From Anaerolineae bacterium (GTDB lineage Bacteria; Chloroflexota; Anaerolineae; 4572-78; J111): a stretch of DNA of 64,000 nt. Positions 26,228 through 34,423 of this stretch are shown here, in pieces; within the stretch, counting starts at the first letter, position 1; each line of letters opens with the position of its first letter. Position numbers and translations under genes: made by a program. The notes beneath the pieces are model-generated. The model did not search any database. It had not been told where the DNA came from and saw only the letters and a list, made by a program, of their open reading frames with translations. Location: contig JAJVIM010000012.1 in NCBI GenBank assembly GCA_022071955.1, forward strand, positions 254,029 through 318,028, in the 5' to 3' direction.

Positions 26228-27460
26228 ATGACCAACCAGCAACCACCCGTTATCAACTTAAAACTGGCAACGCCATCGGCCTTTCAGCAGCGCAACCGCC
26301 GCGAACGCTGGTTGATTGGCCTGACCGTGGCCCTGGTGCTGGCCGCCTGGGTGTACGGCTACTTTACCAGCAGCACCGATGTTGCCCCATTGGTCACCGA
26401 AGTGCTGCCCGGCGCGACCCGCATTGAGTCCCGCGGCCAGCTTTTTGTGGGATTGGATGCCGCCGGGCAGGTAGCAGGCTACGCCGCGGTTGGCAGCGCG
26501 CCGGGTTACGGCGGCCCCATCGAAACGCTGGTGGGGGTTGATCCCGCCGGCCAAATCCTCGGGGTAAAAATTGTAACCCAGCGCGAGTCGCCGGGCTTTT
26601 TCCGGTTGGTGGAAAATAACAACCTGCCCGGCCAATACACCGGCCGGGCTGTTACCGACCCGCTGGAACTGGGCCATGATCTCGACGCCGTCACCGGCGC
26701 AACCGTCAGCGCCGAGGGGGTGGCCAATTCGGTCACTGCGGCGGTGCGTAACATTGCTGCCACCGGCCTCAACGCGCCGCTGCCGGCCAAAGCCCGGCCC
26801 ATTCAGTTTGGCCTGCCAGAAATCACCCTGCTGCTGCTGTTTGCCGCCGGCTACTTTGCCCACAAACTGCGCAACCCGGCGTTAAAGCGGCGCGTTCGTT
26901 GGGGCACGCTGCTAACCGGGATGATTGTACTGGGTTTTATTTACACCGCGCCGTTCACCATCACTATGGTCATTTCCCTGTTGAGCGGCTACTGGCCAGA
27001 CTGGCACAACAATCTGTACTGGTACCTGCTCATTGGCGGCATCATCTTTGTAACCACCGTCGATGCCAAAAATCCCTACTGCTACTGGTTTTGCCCGTTT
27101 GGCGCGTTTCAGGAATGTCTGGCGGTGGTTTCCGGGGCCAAACTGTACCGCCCCCGTGCGCTCAACAGCTATTTAACCTGGATTCAACGCGGGCTGGCCC
27201 TGGCGGCCATCGTTTTGGGGCTGGTTCTGCGGCGGCCCGGCGTGGCCGGCTACGAGCCGTTTGCCACCCTGTTTGATTTTAGGGGAACAACCGTGCAGTG
27301 GGCTTTTCTGGCGATCATTGTACTGGCCAGTTTTGCCGTGTACCGGCCCTTTTGCAATTACCTGTGCCCGCTTGACGCCGTGGTCGAATTCATCGCCGCT
27401 GGCCGGCGCTGGCTCAAGGAGGTGTGGCTCAAATGGCGACAGCGCCCCGCGAAAGTTTAA
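26228..27460 (+). CDS. RdhC/NosR-like membrane flavoprotein (FMN-binding, two CX3CP motifs)
   Basis: 410 residues. TM1 at ~30-48; an extracytoplasmic FMN-binding domain at ~75-190 with the covalent-FMN motif DAVTGATVSAEG (Thr acceptor); then about five TM helices. Two cytoplasmic CX3CP motifs, CYWFCP and CNYLCP, identify the NosR/NirI/RdhC group. It probably passes electrons from the quinol pool to the exported dehalogenase, or assists its maturation. I start at the ATG at 26228; a TTG two codons earlier is possible. No clear ribosome site is visible. The next gene starts inside its 3' end. apbE, which attaches FMN to such domains, lies just downstream and supports the assignment. Confidence 0.85.
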   Translation: MTNQQPPVINLKLATPSAFQQRNRRERWLIGLTVALVLAAWVYGYFTSSTDVAPLVTEVLPGATRIESRGQLFVGLDAAGQVAGYAAVGSAPGYGGPIETLVGVDPAGQILGVKIVTQRESPGFFRLVENNNLPGQYTGRAVTDPLELGHDLDAVTGATVSAEGVANSVTAAVRNIAATGLNAPLPAKARPIQFGLPEITLLLLFAAGYFAHKLRNPALKRRVRWGTLLTGMIVLGFIYTAPFTITMVISLLSGYWPDWHNNLYWYLLIGGIIFVTTVDAKNPYCYWFCPFGAFQECLAVVSGAKLYRPRALNSYLTWIQRGLALAAIVLGLVLRRPGVAGYEPFATLFDFRGTTVQWAFLAIIVLASFAVYRPFCNYLCPLDAVVEFIAAGRRWLKEVWLKWRQRPAKV

Positions 27461-27702
27461 AACGAAACCTGCTGCTGGCCTTTGTGCTGGCCTGCGTCAT
27501 TTTGATCGGCCTGATTTGGGCCGAGGGATTAAGCGAGGCCGGGCCGCCCACGCCCGGCTACTACCGCGACACCTACCACGTTGACGAGTCGATTTACGTT
27601 ACCGCCACCGCCGAAGCCATTGAAAACGAACTGCGCCAGAAAAGCGGCACGCCCGTCCCCACCCCGGCAGAAAACCACAGCTCCGGCCGGGGTAATCACT
27701 GA
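27433..27702 (+). CDS. Small membrane-anchored protein of the rdh cluster
   Basis: 89 residues. One N-terminal TM helix (~12-30, NLLLAFVLACVILIGLIWAE) is followed by a ~55-residue extracytoplasmic tail (GYYRDTYHVDESIYVTATAE) ending in a polar Pro/His-rich stretch. AAGGAGGT lies 9 bases before the ATG at 27433, inside the preceding gene, so the overlap of 28 bp is genuine coupling. Family not recognised. Position between the rdhC-like gene and apbE suggests an accessory of the electron-transfer complex. Confidence 0.65.
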   Translation: MATAPRESLKRNLLLAFVLACVILIGLIWAEGLSEAGPPTPGYYRDTYHVDESIYVTATAEAIENELRQKSGTPVPTPAENHSSGRGNH

Positions 27703-27717
27703 GCCAACGGATTATTT

Positions 27718-28695
27718 ATGAAAACTGTCAGCCGTCGAGATTTTCTAAAAATTACCGCCGCGGCCGGCGGACTGCTGGCCGCCGGAGGCGTGCTGGGTTG
27801 GAAAACCGCAACCCGGGCCGCGACTGTGCACGCCACGCGCAGCCTGATGGGCACGGTCATCAACCTGACCCTGGTTGCCGCCAGCGAAAGCCACGGCCGG
27901 GCTGCCATCGAGGCTACTTTTGCCGAAATGCAGCGCCTGATCGCCTGTTTTGACCACCGCCAGCCGGCCAGCCTGATCACCCAGCTCAACCGGCAGGGCC
28001 GGCTGACAGGCGCGCCGCCGGAGCTAATTGAGTTGCTCACCCAGGCCCGCCGCTACAGCGAGTTGAGCGGCGGTGCGTTTGATGTTACGGTTAAACCGCT
28101 GCTCGATGCCTGGCGCGCCGGGCAAGCCGTATCGTCGGCTGCCGTGGCGGCGGTGGGCTTTCGCCACCTCCGGCTGGCCGGTGACCAGATTTATTTTGAG
28201 CGGCCCGGTATGGCCATCACCCTGGATGGCATTGCCAAAGGGCGCGTTATCGATGCGGCCACGGCCGTGTTGCAGGCCCGCGGCTTTGCCAACATACTGG
28301 TTGAGGCCGGCGGCGATCTGGTGGGCCGGGGCCAGCGGCCCGATGGCCGCCCCTGGCGGGTCGGCGTGGCCAACCCGCGCGATGCCGGCGTGCTGGCCGT
28401 GCTACCGGTGCTGGGGCAGGCCGTGGCTACCTCCGGCGATTACATCAACTATTTCAGCCAGGATTTTGCCCGGCACCACATCATCGACCCGCGCACGGGC
28501 CAGTCGCCGGCCGAGCTGGCCAGCGTGTCGGTGCTGGCGCCCAGCGCCACCGCCGCCGACGCGCTCAGTACGGCGATAATGGTGCTGGGCCGGGTTAAAG
28601 GGCTGGCGCTGGCGGCACAGCTCCCCGGCGTTGAGGCGCTGGTGATCACCAAAACCATGCAAATAGACCGCACGCCCGGCTTCCCCACGGCGTAA
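27718..28695 (+). CDS. apbE: FAD:protein FMN transferase, ApbE family, Tat-exported
   Basis: 325 residues. A Tat-type signal (VSRRDFLKITAAAGGLLAAG) precedes the ApbE fold: SLMGTVINLTL, GGAFDVTVKPLLDAWR, LDGIAKGRVIDAA, ILVEAGGDLVGRG, and the C-terminal metal-binding segment ATSGDYINYF...HHIIDPRTG...SATAADALSTA. The enzyme moves FMN from FAD onto a Thr of a (S/T)GAT motif; the rdhC-like protein in this cluster carries exactly such a motif. It starts 15 bp after the small anchored gene. The twin-arginine signal is unusual but not unique; many ApbE proteins are lipoproteins. Confidence 0.9.
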   Translation: MKTVSRRDFLKITAAAGGLLAAGGVLGWKTATRAATVHATRSLMGTVINLTLVAASESHGRAAIEATFAEMQRLIACFDHRQPASLITQLNRQGRLTGAPPELIELLTQARRYSELSGGAFDVTVKPLLDAWRAGQAVSSAAVAAVGFRHLRLAGDQIYFERPGMAITLDGIAKGRVIDAATAVLQARGFANILVEAGGDLVGRGQRPDGRPWRVGVANPRDAGVLAVLPVLGQAVATSGDYINYFSQDFARHHIIDPRTGQSPAELASVSVLAPSATAADALSTAIMVLGRVKGLALAAQLPGVEALVITKTMQIDRTPGFPTA

Positions 28696-28720
28696 TTCTT
28701 TAAAGGAAGTTAAAAGATCG

Positions 28721-30049
28721 ATGTCCGAGCCGCAAACCGCAACCGATCAGCTTTTTATTGAGCAACTGGAAAACACCCTCCAGCGCGCCCGTAGCCGGGC
28801 CGATACCTCCGCCATCATTCAGGCCCTGGCCAACCTGGGCAAGGCCTACCTGGATGCCGGCAGCGCGCCCAAAGGACTGACTCAATTTGAAGAAGGTATT
28901 GAACTGGCCGAGCAAATTGACGATCAGGAAGCGCAGGCCCGGCTGTGGGGGTTTAAAGGCATGGCTCTGGAAAAGCTGGGCAACTTTCATTTTGCCCGGT
29001 TGGCCCTGTTAAAATCGCACAAACTGGCCAAAGCCATTGATCACAAACCGCTGATCATCGACACCTTCATTCAGTTGGGGTCGCTCCAGGCCGACATGGG
29101 GCAGCCAACCAAAGCTATTTCCAAATTGGAACAGGCGTTTGGCATCGCGCTGGCCCAAAGCGACAGACTGCGCCAGATGCTGGTGGCCGGCCGGCTGGGG
29201 ACGCTCTTTTTGGGGCTGGAAGCGCTGGAAAAAGCGGCCGAATATTTTGCCAGCGCCCTGCACGCCGCTCAGGCGCTCGGCAACAGCCGTGCCGAATGTT
29301 TGTACAATCTCAATTTGGGGCAGGTTTACCTGGCCAACGCCGAGCTGGAACTGGCCAGCGAGCATTTTGAGCAGGCGCTCAACCTGGCCGGCACGCTGGA
29401 CGACCCCCAGGCCGAAATTAACGCCCTCAACCACCTGCTGCGGCTGAATATCGCCGCCAACAAACTGAGTCTGGCCATGCTGTACGGCGACCACGTGATC
29501 CGCCTGAGCCGCGAACACAACGAGCAGCCAGCCGAGATTGCGGCCATCAACCTGCTGGTCTCGTTTTTGCTGGCGCAGGGGCAGTTCAAACGGGCGCTGC
29601 CGTATCTGAAGCGCGGCCAAACCATCGCCGAAGCCAGCGGCGACTGGAACTGGCAGTTGGCCATGCTGGCCAGCCGGGGCGACGCGCAGTATCAACTGGC
29701 GCAACTGGAACCGGCGCTGGCGGACTACACCGGCGCGCTGGAGTTGGCGGTTCAACTCCACGATCAGCCGGCGCAGGCGCAACTGCTGGGGCGATTGGGC
29801 GCGGTGCAGGCCGAAACCGGCCAATTGGCGGCTGCAATTCAATCCTCCGAAAAGGCGCTGGCGCTGGCCACAGAGCTGGCTGACCTGCGGTTACAAGGCG
29901 AACAGCATATGCAACTGGCTTTTTCATACAGCGATCTGGGCCAGCCGCAGCCGGCCAGCGATCATTGCCGGCAGGCGGTGGCCTTGTATCAGACGTTGGG
30001 TGAAACTGACCTGGTCGAAAGAGCGCAGGCGCTGCTCAGCGAATTGTGA
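28721..30049 (+). CDS. TPR-repeat protein
   Basis: 442 residues, soluble, built almost wholly of tetratricopeptide-like helical pairs (for example ALANLGKAYLDAGSAPKGLT, LGQVYLANAELELASEHFEQ). It has no signal peptide, catalytic motif or membrane segment. AAGGAAG precedes the ATG. It follows apbE by 25 bp on the same strand and may be co-transcribed, but its relation to the dehalogenase is unproven. Such proteins usually scaffold complexes. Confidence 0.8.
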   Translation: MSEPQTATDQLFIEQLENTLQRARSRADTSAIIQALANLGKAYLDAGSAPKGLTQFEEGIELAEQIDDQEAQARLWGFKGMALEKLGNFHFARLALLKSHKLAKAIDHKPLIIDTFIQLGSLQADMGQPTKAISKLEQAFGIALAQSDRLRQMLVAGRLGTLFLGLEALEKAAEYFASALHAAQALGNSRAECLYNLNLGQVYLANAELELASEHFEQALNLAGTLDDPQAEINALNHLLRLNIAANKLSLAMLYGDHVIRLSREHNEQPAEIAAINLLVSFLLAQGQFKRALPYLKRGQTIAEASGDWNWQLAMLASRGDAQYQLAQLEPALADYTGALELAVQLHDQPAQAQLLGRLGAVQAETGQLAAAIQSSEKALALATELADLRLQGEQHMQLAFSYSDLGQPQPASDHCRQAVALYQTLGETDLVERAQALLSEL

Positions 30050-30064
30050 GTTAGCCAGCGGCGC

Positions 30065-30480
30065 TCATTCGGCGGCGGCAGCTTCCAGCCCGGCCGGGTT
30101 AAGAATGTCGATGCGCTTGCGGCCAATGTCAATTAACTGCCTGACTTTAAATTCGTTGAGGGTTTGGGTGGCCGTTTCGCGGTAGGTGCCCACCGCCTCG
30201 GCAAAACTGTTTTGCATCCCCTGCCCAAGAATGCCCATCTCGCCAAAAATGGTGCCGGGGCCAATGGTGGTCACCACCAGTTTTTTGCCCTCGGGCGAGA
30301 GGCGATAAAGCTGAACACGTCCCTTTTTTAAAATAAACAGAACCTCGCCGCTGTCCTGCGGCCGGTAAAAAATTTTGCCGCTGCGGCAGCGTGGCGCTGA
30401 TCGCCCAGCGGGCCACCTCGGCCGGGCTGAGCCTCGGTACAAGGCCTATTGTCGCCGCAAAGGGTTTACAAGTCAGTGAG
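30065..30480 (-). pseudogene. Decayed CRP/FNR-family regulator (frameshift and internal deletion)
   Basis: Two frames together resemble a CRP/FNR protein. One frame encodes the N-terminal start (LSPAEVARWAISAT); a shift near 30380 moves to the cyclic-nucleotide-binding fold (GKIFYRPQDSGEVLFILKKG, IGPGTIFGEMGILGQ). Directly after SFAEAV the sequence jumps to GTYRETATQTLNEFKVRQ, the recognition-helix end of the winged helix, so roughly 90 residues (dimer helix and most of the HTH) are missing. It is convergent with the TPR gene. It may be a former regulator of this locus; CprK, which controls dehalogenases elsewhere, belongs to the same family, but this link is speculative. Confidence 0.7.
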
Positions 30481-30556
30481 GTACCTTACAAAAAGAGCAA
30501 CTTAACGTCACTTGCCCCCATTGCTCCGGCGGCGCGCCAACAAGCGAGACACAAAC

Positions 30557-30585
30557 TTTTTGTTTTGGGCCGACTTTGCTATACT
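30557..30585 (+). promoter_or_regulatory. Promoter matching that of the kinase pair
   Basis: TTTTTG (30557-30562), a 17-bp spacer and TATACT (30580-30585) with TGC before it, sharing 30 of 36 positions with 22008-22043. It points to the surface protein gene at 30938, leaving a ~345-nt untranslated leader. Confidence 0.55.
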
Positions 30586-30937
30586 TGCACAGTAAGAATC
30601 AGGCTGACCGGCAGCAATAAAAACCCGTTGCGGAGAAACTTTTCCGTACGGTCAGGCCGGGCGTCCACTGGACGCATATCTATTCCGCGTATTCTGTTTC
30701 TACCCACAAATCCATCACCAGTAACATCGTTACCCATCAGCTTTTCAAATAAATAGAATTTATTTTCAGCCAACGCTCGCCGGCAGGCAGAGGCGCACCC
30801 GGTAGCTTTTTTGTGGCAGCATCGGGGCAAATCTGTATCCTTTAATATTTGAGCCGGTGCGCCGGAACGGTATACGGTTTCCGCTATGCGCCAACCTGCA
30901 TAAACGGTTCAAATAACATCCAAAAAGGGGGGGACTT
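30586..30937 (+). ncRNA. Long structured leader of unknown type
   Basis: This ~350-nt stretch has no gene. It holds a closing stem CTGACCG (30604-30610)/CGGTCAG (30649-30655), a compact hairpin GCGTCC-ACT-GGACGC (30661-30675) and an A/T-only hairpin AAATAAAT/ATTTATTT (30747-30765). I could not match it to a riboswitch class I know. It could be a cis-regulatory leader or a small RNA. Confidence 0.3.
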
Positions 30938-32959
30938 ATGTTATTAAACTTTAGGCATAAACGATTTCTGGCTCGAAAACTGCCCGTATTGGCGCTCATT
31001 ACGCTGGTGTGGCTGTTTGCGCTGATCGGCATTGTTCGCGCTATCAAACTCCCGCCAGATACATCAGCGGCTTTTATTCAAACCAGCGGCCCCAATGCGT
31101 CGCTCGGTGTTGGTGATTTTTACACCAACGTTGAAGGCGACAATGATACTCACTTTTTGCGGGTCAACGTGCCCTGTACCTGGCCAGGTGATCAACCCAT
31201 CACCTTTGCTTTATTTGACCCCGAGATTCAGGAGCCGGATCCCGACCGGACCATTGAACCTCCCTTTGCCGATGACGAAATCAGAGATGACACCAATACC
31301 ACGGTGCATATGCCGCCAGACACCAACATCCAGTTTGCCGATGTGACCACGTTCACGCTGTACGCCCTCAATAACCAGGGGCAGATTGACCACACCGTTG
31401 TGGGGCCGGTTGCCTTTACCCCCAGCCTGACCAACAGCACCAACGGCTTGTGGGTAGAGATGGTTACGTTTACCCCCAACACTCCCAACTTTGGCTGCGG
31501 GCTGTACGGCCTGAGCGCCGAAACCGCCAATAACGACGATAACGCCTGGAAACTCAGCGTAAGCTACGACCCCGACTGCACGGTGAGCCTGCCGGGTAAC
31601 CCCGGCACCTGTGCGGGCGTTGGCCAAGCGCAATCAACGGCATTGAACAACGGCAATGAACAGGACGACGCCGACGGTATTCCCGGCACAGGCGACGATC
31701 TGCTGATTAGTGCTGTCAAGCTTTCTTACCAGCACGAAAACGCCAACAGCAACACGCTAACCTGCCAAATATTTTATCACCTGGTTTATCCCGACGACCG
31801 GCCGGTGGTTACTTTTCACAACTTTGATCTGGACACAAATAACAGTACAGGTTCAACCTCAACCGTCACTCATACCTCACCGACCGGCCGGGTCATTGTG
31901 GGAGCCGGATCGGCCAACAGAAGCTGGAACAACGCGCCCACGCCGCCCCAAATCCCCCCGGTGCGCGGCGGCGACGTGATCCAGGTTGCGCCGGACGAAG
32001 TAGGTTTGTGGCAAACAGAAGTCTGTGTCAGACGGGATAACCAGTACATTTTTGAGGGCCAGCGGGACGAAGTGGTCTTTTTGCAGGCGCCACCCGCGCC
32101 CAACCTGGTAGTGAGCAAAGACGATGGCCGAACGATCGTTGGCCAGAACGACACGCTCAATTACACCATTGGCTTTAGCAACATTGCCGACACGACCCCC
32201 CTGGTCCCGGCAGTTCCGGGCGCGGCCGAGCAGGTAACCTTAACCGACACACTGCCGCCGAACACCACATTTGTCAACTGCCAGGTTAATTCGCCGTTTA
32301 CCGGTAGCTGTGTTGAAAACCCCACCGGCATTGTCACAGCCCGGATCAATGAACTGGTTGTGGCCGGCGCCAGTGGCTCGGTGAACCTGACTGTGCAGGT
32401 GAACGCCAATGCTCCAACCGGGTTTCTGACCAACACGGTTCGGCTGGATTATGTGGGCAGCATTATTGCCCTGCAATATCCGCCCAAAACAGCTACAGAC
32501 ATAGACGAAGTTCAGCCGCAAGCGGCCACCGCTACCCCAACAGACACCCCTCCACCAACCGCTACCGCCACGGCTACCCCCACCACGCCGGCGCCGGCGC
32601 CAACCTCCGACTCCACAAATACACCCGAGCCAACCGCCACCACGCCGCCGGGATCAACCCCCACCACGCCGCCGGGGTCAACCCCTACGCCAACGTCACC
32701 GTCGTCGTCACCCAGCCGTGGCGATCAGGGGGCTACCAACCCAACGCCTGTCCCGCCGCCGCCCGCAGCGCCCGGTATAGCCAGCATCCCGGCGCCAGAA
32801 CCCACGCCAACCGGGGTGTTATACCTGCCGGAAACCGGGTACCGGCCGGTTACGCCTCAGGACAGATCAACCCAGCATCTTTTCATTGGGTTTGGGGTTT
32901 TGTTGGGCGTAGCGCTTGGCGGTCTGCTGTTTTGGCGCATTCGCCGCCATCGGGCTTAA
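30938..32959 (+). CDS. Surface protein with DUF11-like domain and LPETG-type sorting tail
   Basis: 673 residues. An N-terminal membrane segment (~17-37, LPVLALITLVWLFALIGIV) works as a signal or anchor. Beta-rich regions with paired Cys fill ~50-385; a DUF11-like domain follows at ~390-520 (VSKDDGRTIVGQNDTLNYTI). Residues ~525-625 are a Thr/Pro/Ser linker. The C-terminus has LPETG (codons at 32825-32839), a hydrophobic helix and a basic end RRHRA, which is the layout of a sortase substrate. No sortase gene is in the window. A long leader precedes it and GGGGGGGA lies before the ATG. Confidence 0.85.
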   Translation: MLLNFRHKRFLARKLPVLALITLVWLFALIGIVRAIKLPPDTSAAFIQTSGPNASLGVGDFYTNVEGDNDTHFLRVNVPCTWPGDQPITFALFDPEIQEPDPDRTIEPPFADDEIRDDTNTTVHMPPDTNIQFADVTTFTLYALNNQGQIDHTVVGPVAFTPSLTNSTNGLWVEMVTFTPNTPNFGCGLYGLSAETANNDDNAWKLSVSYDPDCTVSLPGNPGTCAGVGQAQSTALNNGNEQDDADGIPGTGDDLLISAVKLSYQHENANSNTLTCQIFYHLVYPDDRPVVTFHNFDLDTNNSTGSTSTVTHTSPTGRVIVGAGSANRSWNNAPTPPQIPPVRGGDVIQVAPDEVGLWQTEVCVRRDNQYIFEGQRDEVVFLQAPPAPNLVVSKDDGRTIVGQNDTLNYTIGFSNIADTTPLVPAVPGAAEQVTLTDTLPPNTTFVNCQVNSPFTGSCVENPTGIVTARINELVVAGASGSVNLTVQVNANAPTGFLTNTVRLDYVGSIIALQYPPKTATDIDEVQPQAATATPTDTPPPTATATATPTTPAPAPTSDSTNTPEPTATTPPGSTPTTPPGSTPTPTSPSSSPSRGDQGATNPTPVPPPPAAPGIASIPAPEPTPTGVLYLPETGYRPVTPQDRSTQHLFIGFGVLLGVALGGLLFWRIRRHRA

Positions 32960-32996
32960 AATACCGGAGGAGCGACCAAAATAACAGGAGACTTGA

Positions 32997-33404
32997 GTGG
33001 AGCCCAAAATTGACCAATTTGAACTGACCATCACCGTTGAACCAGACGACATCGACCAGTTGGGCCACGTTAATAATGTAGTTTACCTGCGCTGGGTGCA
33101 GGAGTTGGCCGTTGCGCACTGGCAAGAGGCCGCACCGGCGGTTGATCAGGCCAGGTTAGTGTGGGTTGTACTGCGCCATGAGATCGATTACAAGCGGCCG
33201 GCGTTTGTGGGCGAAGAAATTAGCGGGCGCACCTGGGTGGGAACAGCCTCGCGATTGGCGTTTGAACGTCACACTGAATTTATGCGCGTGTCCGATGGGG
33301 TCGTACTGGCTCGGGCGCGCACGGTGTGGTGTCCGCTTGATGTGCAGACAGGCCGGCCAACCCAGGTTAGCTCGGAGGTTCGCGCCCGGTTTTCGGTGCA
33401 GTAA
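32997..33404 (+). CDS. Acyl-CoA thioesterase, 4HBT/YbgC-like hotdog fold
   Basis: 135 residues. The motif DIDQLGHVNNVVYLRWVQE is the hallmark of the 4-hydroxybenzoyl-CoA thioesterase family: Asp and the following HxNN region form the active site. VLRHEIDYKRPAFVGEEI is the conserved central strand. The start is GTG at 32997, six bases after CAGGAG. It probably hydrolyses an acyl-CoA in the cytoplasm; substrate unknown. It lies 37 bp downstream of the surface protein gene. Confidence 0.85.
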   Translation: MEPKIDQFELTITVEPDDIDQLGHVNNVVYLRWVQELAVAHWQEAAPAVDQARLVWVVLRHEIDYKRPAFVGEEISGRTWVGTASRLAFERHTEFMRVSDGVVLARARTVWCPLDVQTGRPTQVSSEVRARFSVQ

Positions 33405-33498
33405 CAGACGGTCTGCCCAATCGCCGGCGGGCGCAGCAACAACCGGTCGCGCCGGCTATTTTTGGCCACAGTTGCCCAAAGTTTCACGCAAACTTTAC

Positions 33499-33526
33499 TT
33501 ACAATTAGGGCAATGTGTGCTAAATT
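33499..33526 (+). promoter_or_regulatory. Promoter of a possibly leaderless small gene
   Basis: TTACAA (33499-33504), a 16-bp spacer, then TAAATT (33521-33526) with an extended TGC. The expected start of transcription falls at about 33533, exactly at the ATG of the next small gene. Confidence 0.35.
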
Positions 33527-33532
33527 GGGGGT

Positions 33533-33742
33533 ATGAACTGGATTATGCAATTAGCCGTGTTATGGCTCAGCCTGGATATTGTAATAATAGCAACCTGCTG
33601 GTTTGTTTATACCGAGGTTCGCCCCCGTTGCCCGCAGTGGTGGCAGCAGCACATTGCTGATGATGAGCCTGCCTGTCTGCGAGAACGTTCCATTCGCGTT
33701 TCCATGCCGGTAGATTCGCGCCGCCACAACTCGCCCCGATAA
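33533..33742 (+). CDS. Small single-TM protein, possibly leaderless
   Basis: 69 residues. A TM helix at ~5-26 (MQLAVLWLSLDIVIIATCWF) is followed by a basic cytoplasmic tail with two Cys (~33 and ~49). No usable ribosome site lies upstream, but an extended -10 ends 6 bp before the ATG, which would give a leaderless mRNA. I do not recognise it. The short length makes this a tentative call. Confidence 0.35.
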   Translation: MNWIMQLAVLWLSLDIVIIATCWFVYTEVRPRCPQWWQQHIADDEPACLRERSIRVSMPVDSRRHNSPR

Positions 33743-33882
33743 CCGGACCATTAGCCAACCCCTCAGTTATCGGAACCTTCTTTCCCTTTTCTGACCTTTT
33801 GGCCAATCTTTAAAACCCATCCAAACTGAAAGTAGTTTGAGTGTTTGCATTCTTTGCCGGCCCGCATGAGGTATTTTCCCGG

Positions 33883-33911
33883 ATGACGCGCCGGCATTTT
33901 GTGTGTATACT
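33883..33911 (+). promoter_or_regulatory. Promoter of the 4-TM membrane protein
   Basis: ATGACG (33883-33888), a 17-bp spacer and TATACT (33906-33911), 39 bp before the ATG at 33950. Confidence 0.45.
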
Positions 33912-33949
33912 GTACCCAATTTCCTGCATCGGGTTAATCGAGGTACGGT

Positions 33950-34423
33950 ATGAACACGCTGAAAATCAGTTTGTTGGCGGGCTTGTTGGGAGTGATCGGC
34001 GGGCTGGTGGTATGGCAAATGGCCAGCGGCGACGGTTTCCAATTTTTCCCTGTGGCCGCCGGGGCCGGGGCGTTTGGCACCACTGCTTTCTTCTGGTGGT
34101 TTATTGTGACCCGCCGCCAGGATTATCGCGCCAGAATCGGGGTGTTGGCCGGCGGATTAAGCGGCATGGTTTCCCATTATATTTGCTGGTATCTTTATTT
34201 GGTGGGCGCAAACGGCTGTTACTGGCTAACCGGCGGCTGTACCAGTTCGCTGGGAGAACCGCCCATCGACCTGCTGAACGGGCTGTGGGGCATGCTGATT
34301 TTCTCGTTGATTAGCCTGATGTTTGTGGGCTGGCTCACCGTTCCGCTGGGAATGCTGGCCGGCGGCTGGTACGCCTGGAAAATCGGCAGGCGTTATTCCA
34401 CTTTAGTGGCCAAAGGGGATTAA
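33950..34423 (+). CDS. Four-helix membrane protein, unknown function
   Basis: 157 residues with about four TM helices at ~5-25, ~35-54, ~66-88 and ~110-140 (the last segment probably two helices: LNGLWGMLIFSLISLMFVGW, VPLGMLAGGWYAW). Small Gly-rich motifs (GLLGVIGGLVV, GVLAGGLSGM) suggest tight helix packing. It has a GAGG ribosome site and its own promoter. It overlaps the next, convergent gene by 21 bp. It is similar in style to the protein at 34787-35251, though not obviously homologous. Confidence 0.7.
   Translation: MNTLKISLLAGLLGVIGGLVVWQMASGDGFQFFPVAAGAGAFGTTAFFWWFIVTRRQDYRARIGVLAGGLSGMVSHYICWYLYLVGANGCYWLTGGCTSSLGEPPIDLLNGLWGMLIFSLISLMFVGWLTVPLGMLAGGWYAWKIGRRYSTLVAKGD

Noticed and set aside
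33423..33462. Terminator after the thioesterase gene
   Set aside because: GCCGGC arms and a short T-run exist, but the stem is only about 6 bp with an ~18-base loop, and GCCGGC is itself palindromic, so I do not call it.
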